From: Methylobacterium sp. SyP6R
GTDB taxonomy: Bacteria > Pseudomonadota > Alphaproteobacteria > Rhizobiales > Beijerinckiaceae
Assembly (NCBI RefSeq): GCF_019216885.1
Contig: NZ_JAAQRC020000003.1
Location: forward strand, 186,001-250,000
DNA: 64,000 nucleotides
Direction: 5' to 3'
Made by a program: the position numbers and the translations under genes. Under the pieces are notes generated by a model. That model saw nothing but the letters and a program-made list of their open reading frames with translations, was not told the origin of the DNA and made no database searches. Positions 9,033 through 18,244 of the stretch are shown in pieces. Each line of letters starts with the position of its first letter. The stretch's first letter is position 1.

Positions 9033-10256
9033 ATGAGCGATCTCGCCCAGCGCGACTACCAGCCCGGTGCCAAGGGCACCCTCGACGGCGTCCGCGTCCT
9101 CGACCTCTCCCGCCTGTTCGCCGGTAACGTCCTCACCCAGATTCTCGGCGACTTCGGCGCCGAGGTGATCAAGGTGGAGCCACCCGAGGGTGACACGCTG
9201 CGCGCCTGGAAGACCGAGGGCATCGAGACTCACTGGAAGATCTACGCTCGCAATAAGAAGAGCCTTTGCCTGTCGATGCGCGATCCGCGCGCGGTCGACT
9301 TGATCCGTAAGCTCGTGCCGTCGTGCCAGGTCTTCGTCGAGAGCTTCCGGCCGGGCGTGCTGGAGACGATGGGGCTGTCGCCCGAGGCGCTGCACAAGCT
9401 GAATCCCGGCCTGACGATCATCCGTATCTCGGGATGGGGCCAGGACGGGCCCTACGCGCAGCGGCCCGGCTTCGGCACGGTGATCGAGGGTTTCTCAGGC
9501 TTTGCGTCGATGAACGGGTTCGGCGACCGCGAGCCCGTGCTGCCGCCGATGTACCTCGCCGACGGAGTGGCCGGGCTCTACGGAGCGTCGGCCGCGATGA
9601 TCGGCTTGCGCGAGGTCGAGGTGAATGGCGGCCGGGGCCAGGTGATCGACCTGCCGCTGCTCGATCCGCTCTTCGCCATCCTCAGCCCGCAGGTGGCCAA
9701 CTACCGGCTCACCGGCAAAGTCAAGCCGCGCACGGGATCGCGCTCGACCAACTCGGCGCCCCGCAACGCCTATCGCTGCAGCGACGGGCTCTATGTCGGC
9801 CTGTCGGGCTCGATCCAGAGGATGACCGAGCGGCTGTTCCGGGCGATCGGCCGGCCCGACCTCGTGGACGATCCGCGCTTCCGGACCAATGCCGACCGGC
9901 TGCGCCACGCCGACGAGCTCGACGCCATCATCGGGGCGTTCATCGGTGCCCGCACGCAGGCCGAGACAGTCGCGTTCTTCGAGGCGGCCGAGGTCACGAT
10001 CGGGCCGATCTACGATGCCTCGCAGATCGTGAAGGATCCGCACGTCGTCGCCCGCGAGTTGGTCGCCGACTACCCTGACCCGGAGATGGGCCGGCTTCCC
10101 ATGCACCACATCGTGCCGCGGCTCGGGGGCACGCCCGGCACGATCCGCACGCCCGCCCCGCGGCTGGGCGAGCACAACCGGGACCTGCTCGCGGAGATCG
10201 GCGTCGCCGGCGACGCTTTCGATGCGCTCGTCCGCGACGGCGTGGTCTGTGGATGA
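9033..10256 (+). CDS. CaiB/BaiF family (class III) CoA-transferase
   Basis: 407 aa; ATG 9033 follows the lyase stop by four bases. Class III motifs are present: LDGVRVLDLSRLFAGNVLTQ at residues 17-36, GDFGAEVIKVEPPEGD, and NPGLTIIRISGWGQDGPYAQ. The catalytic aspartate is in PMYLADGVAGLYGA (Asp177), equivalent to Asp169 of formyl-CoA transferase. It transfers CoA from a donor thioester to a carboxylate. Next to the CitE-like lyase, this gives activation followed by cleavage, as in itaconate/citramalate or mesaconate-type routes. Substrate identity is inferred only. Confidence 0.9.
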   Translation: MSDLAQRDYQPGAKGTLDGVRVLDLSRLFAGNVLTQILGDFGAEVIKVEPPEGDTLRAWKTEGIETHWKIYARNKKSLCLSMRDPRAVDLIRKLVPSCQVFVESFRPGVLETMGLSPEALHKLNPGLTIIRISGWGQDGPYAQRPGFGTVIEGFSGFASMNGFGDREPVLPPMYLADGVAGLYGASAAMIGLREVEVNGGRGQVIDLPLLDPLFAILSPQVANYRLTGKVKPRTGSRSTNSAPRNAYRCSDGLYVGLSGSIQRMTERLFRAIGRPDLVDDPRFRTNADRLRHADELDAIIGAFIGARTQAETVAFFEAAEVTIGPIYDASQIVKDPHVVARELVADYPDPEMGRLPMHHIVPRLGGTPGTIRTPAPRLGEHNRDLLAEIGVAGDAFDALVRDGVVCG

Positions 10257-10356
10257 CCTGACACCGGCCGTGGGCGCCGACGGCGATTCGGCCTCACGGC
10301 CGCCGGGAACCCCGCACGGCGCCGCCCGAAGACGAAAAAATCGAAGAGGAAACGTC

Positions 10357-11727
10357 ATGACGGATCAACCCACGGCCTCGGCCGTCGAGCGGCGGAGCTT
10401 CGTTGCGGGCACGGTCTACGTGTTCGAGCGAATCATCCCGGACCCCTTCGTCCTCGCGATCGGGCTGACCGCCCTCGTCGTGCTGGCCGCTCTCCTCGTC
10501 GCGCCGAACGGGGCCCCCGCCACCGTAGTCACCTCCTGGTACGCCGGGGTGTTCGGCATCCTGGGCTTCGCCTTCCAGATGATCCTGATCCTGGCGACCG
10601 GCCACGCGCTCGCCCATGCGCCCCTCGTCCAGCGGGGCTTGCGGGCACTGGTGCGGCGGGTGTCGACCCCCAACCAGGCCGTGGTCATGACCTTCCTGGT
10701 CGCCGCCACCGCTTCCTGGCTCAACTGGGGCTTCGGCCTCGTCATCGGGGCGATCCTGGCCCGGGAGGTCGCCAAACGCGTGCGACTCGATTTCGGCTGG
10801 CTCGTCGCGGCGGCCTATTCGGGCTGGGTGATCTGGGCCAGCGGCGTGTCGAGCTCGATCGCCCTGTCGCAGGCCACGCACGGCAACGCGTTCAACATCG
10901 TCGAGAAGCTCACGGGCGTGATCCTGCCGTTCAGCGAGACGGTCTTCACCGCGTTCAACCTGATCCCCACCCTGGTGGTCGTCGTCATCGTGCCGGTCGT
11001 GTTCGTGTGGCTGCGTCCGCGGGACAGCGAGGCGCAGATCTATGTCCCCCAGGACGAGCTGGCCCCGGCCAAGGATCCGCCCAAGTGTCCGGCCCTGCCC
11101 GACAGCCTGGCGGCGCGGCTGAACCGCTCGCGGGCGCTGAGCCTCGTCCTCGTCGCCCTCGGCGTTGCCGACCTCGCGGTGACCTGGACCAGCAAGAGCG
11201 TTTCGCTCGACGCCAATGCCGTCATCCTGATCTTCCTCATCGCCGGCATCGCCCTGCACGGCCGTCCGGTCGCCTACGTGGATGCGATGAAGAACGCCGC
11301 GAAGCAGACCGGCTCGATGATGCTCCAGTACCCAATCTACGGAGGCATCATGGGAATCATGGATACGACCGGCTTGGCCGCGATGATCTCGAAGTTCTTC
11401 GTGACCGTCGCCACCCAGCACACGTTGCCGTTCTGGACCTACTTCGCCTCGCTGTTCATCACCTTCCTGGTGCCGAGCGGGGGCGGGCACTGGGCGGTGC
11501 AGGGACCGTTCGCGATTCCCGCGGCGGTCTCGCTGCATGCGTCGCTTCCGGCCACCACCATGGCGGTCGCGATGGGCGAACAGGTGTCCAACATGATGCA
11601 GCCCTTCTGGGCGCTGCCCGTCGTGGCGATGGCAGGGATCGGGATCCAGCGAGTGCTCGGCTTCACTGTCGTCACCTTCGCGGTAGCCGGGACCGTCTAC
11701 GGCGCCGCGCTGCTCCTGCTGGCGTGA
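10357..11727 (+). CDS. atoE: Short-chain fatty acid transporter, AtoE family
   Basis: 456 aa from ATG 10357 with GAAGAGGA upstream. Multi-spanning membrane protein with AtoE-family landmarks: FERIIPDPFVLAIGLT, ASWLNWGFGLVIGAILAREV, GGIMGIMDTTGLAAMI, and the highly conserved PSGGGHWAVQGPFAIPAA. AtoE-type proteins are associated with short-chain fatty acid/acetoacetate uptake. In this operon it could import or release the short-chain acid or keto-acid connected with the lyase reaction. Preceded by a 100-bp gap after the CoA-transferase and followed after 16 bp by the amidohydrolase. Confidence 0.86.
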   Translation: MTDQPTASAVERRSFVAGTVYVFERIIPDPFVLAIGLTALVVLAALLVAPNGAPATVVTSWYAGVFGILGFAFQMILILATGHALAHAPLVQRGLRALVRRVSTPNQAVVMTFLVAATASWLNWGFGLVIGAILAREVAKRVRLDFGWLVAAAYSGWVIWASGVSSSIALSQATHGNAFNIVEKLTGVILPFSETVFTAFNLIPTLVVVVIVPVVFVWLRPRDSEAQIYVPQDELAPAKDPPKCPALPDSLAARLNRSRALSLVLVALGVADLAVTWTSKSVSLDANAVILIFLIAGIALHGRPVAYVDAMKNAAKQTGSMMLQYPIYGGIMGIMDTTGLAAMISKFFVTVATQHTLPFWTYFASLFITFLVPSGGGHWAVQGPFAIPAAVSLHASLPATTMAVAMGEQVSNMMQPFWALPVVAMAGIGIQRVLGFTVVTFAVAGTVYGAALLLLA

Positions 11728-11743
11728 GCGGGGAGGGGGAACG

Positions 11744-12625
11744 ATGCCTGACTCGACCGCTGGGACCGCCGAGACGGGCGCCTTCCCGAATTCCGCCGGG
11801 ACGGGTCTGCCGCGCAGCGGGACGGTCCCGAAGGCCTGCGACGCCCATTTCCACGTCCTCGACCCGCGCTTCGCGACATCGGAGACCACCCGGCCGGAGG
11901 GGACGACCTTCGAGGATTATCGCGCGATCCAGGCCCGGCTCGGGACCACGCGCGGCGTCATCGTGCAGGCAAAGTACCACCGCACCGACCCAGCCTGCCT
12001 CCTCGACGCCCTGGCCCGCCTGGGTCCGGACGGACGGGGCGTCGCGGTCGTTCATCCCGAGGTCCCGGATGCCGAGTTGCGGCGCCTCGATACCGGCGGC
12101 GTTCGGGGCTTGCGCTTCAGCGTCTGGAACCCGGCCGACACCGTCACCACCGTGGCGATGATCCGGCCGCTGGCGCGGCGCATCGCCGATCTCGGCTGGC
12201 ACGCCCAGATTCATATGTCGGGCGCGCAGATCCTCGCCCATGCGGACCTGCTCGCGGAGCTGCCCTGCCCGATCGTGATCGACCACATGGGCCGTCTGCC
12301 GCCGCGGGAAGGGCCGGACCACCCGGCCTTCGGGGTCATCGCCCGCCTGATAGAGGGCGGGCGCACCTGGGTGAAGCTCTCGGGTGCCTATCTCAACACG
12401 GAGCAGGGACCGCGGGGCTATGCCGACGCCACACGCATCGCCCGCGCCTTCGTCGGGCTGGCGCCCGATCGTCTGGTCTGGGGCAGCGACTGGCCGCACG
12501 TGACCGAGCCGCACAAGCCTGATGATGCGGTTCTGTTCGATCTCCTGACCGAATGGGCCGGCAGCGAACGGCAGCGCGACCGCATCCTGGTCGACAACCC
12601 CGCAGACCTATATTGTTTTGGTTGA
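11744..12625 (+). CDS. Amidohydrolase family protein (2-pyrone-4,6-dicarboxylate lactonase-like TIM barrel)
   Basis: 293 aa. Metal-ligand motifs of the Amidohydro_2 superfamily are present: CDAHFHVLDPRF (HxH, about residues 33-38), AQIHMSG, VIDHMGRLPPREGPDHPAF, and GSDWPHVTEPHKPDDA with the catalytic Asp. The closest functional models by pattern are lactonases such as LigI or galactaro-/muconolactone hydrolases rather than true amidases. Last gene of the operon: lactone opening would give a hydroxy- or keto-acid for the CoA-transferase and lyase upstream. The first 25 residues are variable and low in structure. Confidence 0.82.
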   Translation: MPDSTAGTAETGAFPNSAGTGLPRSGTVPKACDAHFHVLDPRFATSETTRPEGTTFEDYRAIQARLGTTRGVIVQAKYHRTDPACLLDALARLGPDGRGVAVVHPEVPDAELRRLDTGGVRGLRFSVWNPADTVTTVAMIRPLARRIADLGWHAQIHMSGAQILAHADLLAELPCPIVIDHMGRLPPREGPDHPAFGVIARLIEGGRTWVKLSGAYLNTEQGPRGYADATRIARAFVGLAPDRLVWGSDWPHVTEPHKPDDAVLFDLLTEWAGSERQRDRILVDNPADLYCFG

Positions 12626-12679
12626 GCTGTGCTCGGCATTGCTTCGATTGGTCCGAGGTGACCCCAATGCACGTTCCAT

Positions 12680-12708
12680 GGGATTGCCCCACGATCCGGG
12701 GCAATCCC
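12680..12708. repeat. 11-bp inverted repeat/hairpin downstream of the operon, resembling ISL3-type IS ends
   Basis: GGGATTGCCCC (12680-12690) and GGGGCAATCCC (12698-12708) form a perfect 11-bp stem with a 7-nt loop, 55 bp after the amidohydrolase stop. No T-run follows, so a factor-independent terminator is doubtful. The same 11-mer begins both ISL3-type ends at 61885 and 63179. Read from the right, 15 bases (GGGATTGCCCCGGAT) equal the 61885 end. It may be an IS footprint. Confidence 0.5.
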
Positions 12709-12787
12709 AAACCCACCTGCCGCCTCGCCCTGCTAGCGGCCTTGGATCCGCGACGTCGCTGCGTCCAACCCCAATCACGGGTTGGCG

Positions 12788-12994
12788 CTACAAGCTGCCG
12801 GCCTTTAGCGCACGCAGGCGTTGGGCTCCCGTCTCGGCCGGGCTGCCGGCCAGGCAGAGGCGGCGTTCGATGGCATCTAACTGGCGGCTTTGGGCCGCCA
12901 GCAAATGGCGAAGGCCCATGATGCTGGTCTGCAAGGCCCTGGCATCCGCGAGTGGATCAACGGACGGGAGGTGCTGGGTCGGGTGATTTGGCAT
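12788..12994 (-). CDS. Small hypothetical protein
   Basis: 68 aa beginning MPNHPTQHLPSVDPLADARA, with an amphipathic helical middle (LLAAQSRQLDAIERRLCLAG) that could form a short coiled coil. No recognised domain. It is kept because composition looks protein-like on this strand and another small gene lies on the same strand 90 bp upstream. No membrane segment or signal peptide. Function unknown. Confidence 0.4.
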   Translation of the reverse strand: MPNHPTQHLPSVDPLADARALQTSIMGLRHLLAAQSRQLDAIERRLCLAGSPAETGAQRLRALKAGSL

Positions 12995-13083
12995 GGCCCC
13001 ATCAGGCCAGGGTCATGCTTAACTAAAGGTAAAAATCTAGGACACCTGGCCTATCCGCCGGCTGGCTCCTTGCGCTTGGCGAC

Positions 13084-13281
13084 TTACTTCCCGCTTCCGC
13101 CGCTCATGGCAATGAAGTCGTGCGCCCGGTCATAGGCAAGCCGGATCAACCCCGCGTGCCAGGGATCTGTCATGTCCAGGCAGTCCCACGCAGGGCATTC
13201 CGGAATGCGCTCGCGTGCACGCTCGTGCATGGAGCGAGCAACGAGTTCGAGAGGCTGGGGGTCGGCATCATGATGGATCAT
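13084..13281 (-). CDS. Small hypothetical protein
   Basis: 65 aa from ATG 13281 (a GTG at 13296 is also in frame). Acidic/His-rich start MIHHDADPQPLELVARSM and a Trp/Cys-containing middle (CPAWDCLDMTDPWHAGLIRL). No known domain recognised. The reading frame looks coding, unlike the surrounding frames, and it sits on the same strand as the next small gene. It could be a remnant of a once larger locus in this decayed interval. Confidence 0.4.
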   Translation of the reverse strand: MIHHDADPQPLELVARSMHERARERIPECPAWDCLDMTDPWHAGLIRLAYDRAHDFIAMSGGSGK

Positions 13282-13296
13282 TGTAGCGCGCCCCAC

Positions 13297-14291
13297 GCCC
13301 TTTATTGCGGCGTTGTGGAGGCATAAGCCGCTTGCATCTAAATTGTCTTACCCTGACGTCCCATTTTCTTATCAAGGCGTCTCAAAATGAAGCTGCGTAG
13401 CATCCGCTTGGACGTGCTCGTGCAGTTCGTGGGCGAGACGGCAATCGGCGCTTTTTGTCGTCCAGGCGCCGTGCGGCGCATATCGGCGCCCGCCTCGGCC
13501 ACCTCACTGACCGGCGAGGGCCGCGTGCTCGCCGCGCGAGTTCTGTACCCCGGAGCAGCGGGCGGTCCTCGAGGTGTACCGCCGCGGGCTCGCCCAGGCC
13601 GAGGCAGCCAGACTTCCCTGCCCGAGCGGGTGGATGGTCTGGCGCGCGCCGGGTTCGATCCGAATTGCGTCGCCGCCGGCCTGTTTGGCTCGGTGCTCCG
13701 GGTGCCCGGTCGGGTTCGGCCGATTAGGCCAAGACCGTCAAGCAGGCGGTCCGCCGCGAGAGCCCGGAATGATCGAACCTGAGACAGGCTGCGCTCCTGC
13801 ACCTCGTCGGGCACGATCCGGCAACGCGGCTGCCGGCGGTGACAGGCCGAGCGCATCCGGGCTTTCCTCGGCCGCGAGGGCAAAGGGTTGGCCGAGGTGC
13901 TGTTCAATCCGACCGATCGGGCGCTGATGAACAGCTATGCCGGCGCCGTCACGATGACCCACATGCCGGGCGGGGGGCGCTTGCCCGATGGCGGTCGGGC
14001 CTCCCACATCGCGCGGCAGATCATGAACATTGTCGCGGTTGGCGTCGGCTTCAAACTGGCCGGCCCGGGAGGCAGGTCGCTCGGGGCAGCGGGGGCGCGG
14101 GTCGCGAGGGACGATTGCCGCCGGAGGTCTCAACGACGCCCGCGTCGCCCGCTTGTTCGAGGGTGGAGCGTCCCGCCCCGCTGCCACCGGCGGCTGTCAT
14201 GGGCGGTCACGGCAGCGCTGCAGGGCTGATGCCCAGTGTGCTGAATTGGTAATGTCGAGGGGCGCGCTGTCCAAATTGGACAGCCGCTCCG
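13297..14291. other. Decayed interval without an intact gene
   Basis: Several short frames on the plus strand look like broken protein pieces, for example TPEQRAVLEVYRRGLAQAEA near 13545 and a segment with NPTDRALMNSYAGAV near 13908, but they lie in different frames and are not assignable to a family. Reads as an eroded gene or mobile element; no confident feature. Confidence 0.35.
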
Positions 14292-14617
14292 CTAAAGCTT
14301 CGCTGAACAGGGAAAGGTGTCGATCAACCCCAGGGCCATCACGTAGCTGGCGGGCTCATGAGCGAGAGCCGGATTGGCCTCGACCTTCCGGCGTAGTATC
14401 TCGCGGTGCTGCGCCGGCATGATGTTGAGGGAGGGGGTGGGCGGAACAGGGGGCCGTGACTGGCCTTCGCGTTGACCTGCCGGATTTCGTCGATCAATCC
14501 GCTCAGGCAGCCGGTCCCGTAGGGTGCCAACGGACGCCGCAGGATATCGCCCGCGATGGGATCGGCCCGCGCCGGCAGCGCGAGCAGGATCAACCCCAGG
14601 ATCACAACCGCTCTCAC
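14292..14617 (-). pseudogene. Small secreted protein, frameshifted
   Basis: A GTG at 14617 has a good GGGAGG site and starts a signal-peptide-like sequence (RAVVILGLILLALPARADPI). It continues to about residue 62 at a C-rich run (14430-14445). There the frame ends in low-complexity residues, while the next frame continues sensibly (NIMPAQHREILRRKVEANPA ... YVMALGLIDTFPCSAKL) to a TAG at 14292. The two halves together would give a periplasmic protein of roughly 107 aa. Either a real one-base frameshift at the homopolymer or a sequencing error. Function unknown. Confidence 0.5.
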
Positions 14618-14898
14618 CGCGCTGCCTCCCGCGTGCCCTTCGCGGTGCCGATCATGAACAGGCGCGGCCACACCTCCACCGTCGTCGGCGCGGCGGCTGG
14701 GCCGTTCGTGACGGTGTGCGGGCGACGAACTCGCCACCGGTCGCCGCCACGTCAACCTCGCGAGGGATGTGGACGCGCAGGCCCGGCATGGTCTCGCCGC
14801 GGGCATGCGCCGCGGCCTGACCGAGGCTGCGGGTCAGGTGATTGAACGTGGCGTCGTCCACGGAAACATCCGCCGCCCCTGATCTCGACTTTGGCCAT

Positions 14899-15675
14899 TC
14901 AGGCAGCGTTGCAGAGGGCGTAGGCCCATAGCGGCGGCAGAGCGAAGCGAGGTTTCGTGCTGTGTCGCTTGGGCCGGGGATGTTGCCAAAGCCCGCTCCC
15001 GCTAGAGAGCCTGGCGGACGCTGGCCAGCGCATCCAGGAAGGTGGTGCGCCTTCGGATAACAGGCGGCCTGCGCCGCCTTGCGCACGCGGGCGGGGAGTC
15101 GCGCGGCCAGCAGGGTGACGATCGAGAACAGGACGAGCAGGCAGGGGATGGTGCGGGTGATCGCCTCGTCCGACCACCGGCGCTGCGTCTCGACGCCGAG
15201 GTGGGCGCGGGTCTTCTGAAAGGTGACCTCGACGCTCCAGCGCCGCACGAACCACGTCACGATCTGTTCGGGATCACGCTCCAGGTCGGTACACAGCAAG
15301 GCCTGGGGTGAGGAGCGCTCCTCTGGATCGCGGATCAGCATCCATCGGACCGGCACCACCGGCAGACCCGCGTGCCACTAGACGGCCGTCTCGCTGGCGA
15401 CCTCGACGGTGCGCTCGCCGGTCCCGTATCAGCCCGCCACCGTGAGGCGATTCCAGAATGTGGCCTCCTCGACGAGGACCTGCGCCAGGCTCGGGCGCCG
15501 CGCGCCCTTGATGCGCGGACGTCCGACAGTGCCGGGCCGGCGGGGCGGAGCCGGATCGTAGAGGGCCGCATCGAGGCGCAAGCGGGTACCGACCGTCACG
15601 CCGCGGCGGCTCGGGGCGGCGAGGAGGGCCAGCGCCGCAAAGCCGCTGTCGGCGACCAGAACGAGGTCGCGCCCC
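14899..15675 (-). pseudogene. Broken DDE transposase (IS701/IS4-like), N-terminus missing
   Basis: The reading begins LVLVADSGFAALALL next to the methyltransferase 3' end and carries transposase features such as TWFVRRWSVEVTFQKTRAHL followed by GVETQRRWSD. It has an in-frame TGA at about 15428, where a Trp codon is expected (VAG*YGTGERTVEV), and a TAG near 15378. A frameshift near 15040 moves the C-terminus (ending YALCNAA) into another frame. No terminal repeats identified; the N-terminal half is gone. Non-functional remnant that may mark the left edge of the surface-gene island. Confidence 0.75.
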
Positions 15676-15676
15676 A

Positions 15677-17116
15677 TTATACTGTATTGCACGCATGTCG
15701 AGCCGAAATATGTTCAAGATAGAAAGAAATGCGCCGCCGGTCAATAGTATCGAATTCTTCTGCCGGCACCCAGGTGTCGGAATTCAAGGTCAGCTGCCGC
15801 TCGCCTAGAGCTGCCGGAAGAACCATTTCGCTACGTCCGCATGGTATAGTATCGATGTGCTGTACTGTACCCGTGCTGTCCAAGACACGCACGTTCAAAG
15901 GACGATCGCGATAGTTGACGACGTGCAGACCGAGATGCGTTACCGGCGTTTCGCAGGGAAGGTTGAGAACGGCATGTCCGCTGGAGTAGAAGGCGGTCTC
16001 GTCCCGAGACCATCCCACACCCAGCCAATCTGAGAGCGATTCGGCGGGCACGGCCGAGGTCAATGGTCGCGCGACCCCGGTCGTCCCGCCGCCAGCCTCG
16101 GCGTCGGGCTCCAGTACGAGGTTCAAACCAACGCGTCGAAACATGTCGTGCGTGAATGGCTCGGACCAGCCGCTCTCGAACCAGCCGAATTTGCGGATGC
16201 AGTAGACGGAGACGCCGTCGAGCCGCAAGCCCCAGTGAGGCCACCAAGCGTCCTGGATCGGCTCTGCGGCGAACGCGATCACTCCAGCCGTTTTCAGCCG
16301 GTCGGCGCAGCGTGCGATCACTTGCCATGGGCGTACGGCGTGATGCAGCGCTTCATAGAAGAAGACCATGTCGAATCGACCGTCGACTTGGAATGTCTCG
16401 AACGTGCCGACGAGTGCGGTGATCGGAAGGTTCAATCGGACGGCACGCCGATTGATCAGCGCAACGAAGTCGGGGTTGATGTCCAGCGCAACGACGTCGG
16501 CACCGAGCATGGCGAGGAACTCGGTGGTCAATCCCCACCCCGCACCGATGTCGAGCACCCGCGGAGTCGCTGGAAGACCGGCGAGCCGCAGGGCGCGGCC
16601 GATGCGCAAGTGATGGAGAACAAGGCGTGACGGGTCGCGCCAGCCATAGGGGTTAGTGGCGGCCGCGTGAGAGTCGATGTCGAACTGCGTGAGTTCGTTC
16701 GTGGACTGGTCGAGGACTCGGCCAGAGATCTCCTGGTAGAGCGCGACTTGAGCAGCTACATAAGCGTCGCTGTACGGGTCGAGGTGTTGATCGACCGGCG
16801 TGTCGTAGCTCAGGGCGAAATTGTTGAGCAGCGTCTGCCCTTCGGGGGACTCGGGACCTCCGGCCGCATCGACGGCGTCGACGAACACATCGAGTTCGTG
16901 CGTCGTGTAGAGCGTCGTCGCCGTGGGGGCGGGGCTGGGCGCGGCAGGGGGAGGCGGGCAGGCCTTTGGATCGCTGGGTGAGCGGCCCTCGGACTTCCCG
17001 TATCGGAGGAAATGCGTGAGCCCGTCCAGGATCTCGCCGCGTTCCACCGCGGTTGCAACGTCCGGGTAGGCCGTCAGGTACCAAGCCTCGTCGAAGGCCG
17101 CCTTCTCGTCCATCAT
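15677..17116 (-). CDS. Class I SAM-dependent methyltransferase with N-terminal YPDV-type motif
   Basis: 479 aa from ATG 17116 (GGGGAGA site upstream). Residues about 5-45 carry FDEAWYLTAYPDVATAV and LTHFLRYGKSEGR, a short module also seen in surface-polysaccharide enzymes. A Pro/Ala linker follows. The methyltransferase core has motif I VLDIGAGWGLTTEFLAMLGA near 200, DVVALDINPDFVALIN and FFYEALHHAVRPW. A C-terminal beta-rich domain of about 150 residues is unassigned. Probably methylates a sugar or lipid-linked glycan. Its 3' end directly abuts a transposase remnant, so the natural C-terminus (RHACNTV) may have been altered. Confidence 0.8.
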   Translation of the reverse strand: MMDEKAAFDEAWYLTAYPDVATAVERGEILDGLTHFLRYGKSEGRSPSDPKACPPPPAAPSPAPTATTLYTTHELDVFVDAVDAAGGPESPEGQTLLNNFALSYDTPVDQHLDPYSDAYVAAQVALYQEISGRVLDQSTNELTQFDIDSHAAATNPYGWRDPSRLVLHHLRIGRALRLAGLPATPRVLDIGAGWGLTTEFLAMLGADVVALDINPDFVALINRRAVRLNLPITALVGTFETFQVDGRFDMVFFYEALHHAVRPWQVIARCADRLKTAGVIAFAAEPIQDAWWPHWGLRLDGVSVYCIRKFGWFESGWSEPFTHDMFRRVGLNLVLEPDAEAGGGTTGVARPLTSAVPAESLSDWLGVGWSRDETAFYSSGHAVLNLPCETPVTHLGLHVVNYRDRPLNVRVLDSTGTVQHIDTIPCGRSEMVLPAALGERQLTLNSDTWVPAEEFDTIDRRRISFYLEHISARHACNTV

Positions 17117-17332
17117 TGTCTCCCCGACGGCGCGATCGCGGACCCGTGTCACCTACCAGCGGCGTCACAGGAACGGCAGTGCATCTACGCCGTCAAGCGC
17201 CGGCCGCTTTCTACGGCGTCATGCCGGCACCGGTCGCTTCACTCGTCCGGTGGGCCTGTCGGCAGCAAGACGAGGCCAGAGCGCCGTCATTCTCGATTCA
17301 CCGCGGTCATGCCGTCTGCCGACGAGGGGCGC

Positions 17333-18088
17333 TCATGCGACGCGCGAGGCGTCGAACGTCACGACGATGTCGTTGAGGCAGCCGTATTTCATGAGGTTGT
17401 CGTGTAAGATGCGGCTGATATCCTGGAGCACGAACCGCTCCAGCGTACCGCCGTCTCGGACGATGAACGTCTCTGGAAACGTATTGATGACCCATTCTAG
17501 AAAGTCGAGCGGCTGCGAGCGCGAGTGGTGCAGCAGGCACCACGAGTTGAACTCAAAATGCACCAGTGCGTTTGACCGCCAGATGAGGTCGGCCGCGCTC
17601 CTCAGGATCATCGGCTTGAAACCCTCGCAGTCGATCTTGATGAAGTCCGGCAGGCGTCCGTCGGTCCTGGCGAGCAGAGTGTCGGGATTGAGCATCGTCA
17701 CGCTGGTTCCGAACGAAGCGATGTGGCCGTAGGCCGACTGTTCGTTGAAGAGCGTCCGGCCGTTGCGGTCGCCGATGGCGCAGTGCACAGCCGTGACGTT
17801 GCGGACGTCGTTGTCAGCGAGATTGCGCTGCAGGAGATCGAAGACCGGACGGTTGGCTTCCACCGCCGTGACGTGCCCGTCGGGACACAGGCCTGCCATC
17901 ATGAGGGCGGTGACACCAATATTCGCGCCGATGTCCCAGCAGATGTAGTCGGGCCTGAGATAGCGTGCGCTGAAATCCTCGAACGAGGCTTCAAAACGAT
18001 CGGTGATGCTCGCGTAGTAGGGATCTAAGTCGTCGAGCCCGGCGATCTGGCGGAGCGTCCCGTTGAGGGTCACGGATTTGATCGGCAT
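17333..18088 (-). CDS. FkbM family methyltransferase
   Basis: 251 aa from ATG 18088. FkbM-type SAM-binding features: ICWDIGANIGVTALMMAGLC, GHVTAVEANRPVFDLLQRNL, and DFIKIDCEGFKPMILRSA. FkbM enzymes O-methylate hydroxyl groups, often on surface sugars. It lies about 215 bp upstream of the other methyltransferase on the same strand, in a surface-polysaccharide context. The upstream in-frame extension to 18190 lacks conservation features and is not taken as coding. Confidence 0.85.
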   Translation of the reverse strand: MPIKSVTLNGTLRQIAGLDDLDPYYASITDRFEASFEDFSARYLRPDYICWDIGANIGVTALMMAGLCPDGHVTAVEANRPVFDLLQRNLADNDVRNVTAVHCAIGDRNGRTLFNEQSAYGHIASFGTSVTMLNPDTLLARTDGRLPDFIKIDCEGFKPMILRSAADLIWRSNALVHFEFNSWCLLHHSRSQPLDFLEWVINTFPETFIVRDGGTLERFVLQDISRILHDNLMKYGCLNDIVVTFDASRVA

Positions 18089-18244
18089 GTCGCACTCGGT
18101 GTCGTGGGTTGAAGCCCGCGGTTGTGTGCACGACGGTGCGCTTGCCCCGTCTGCCCGACCTGGAGGGCGGGCGGCCCGCGAACCGGTCAACGCATGGCCG
18201 TCCGATGACGCGCCGTCGTCCAGTCGCGATCATAACGGCTTCGA

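Noticed and set aside
10294..11889. 531-codon minus-strand frame opposite the AtoE gene
   Set aside because: Composition is His/Asp/Arg-rich antisense of a membrane protein; no domain and no ribosome site.
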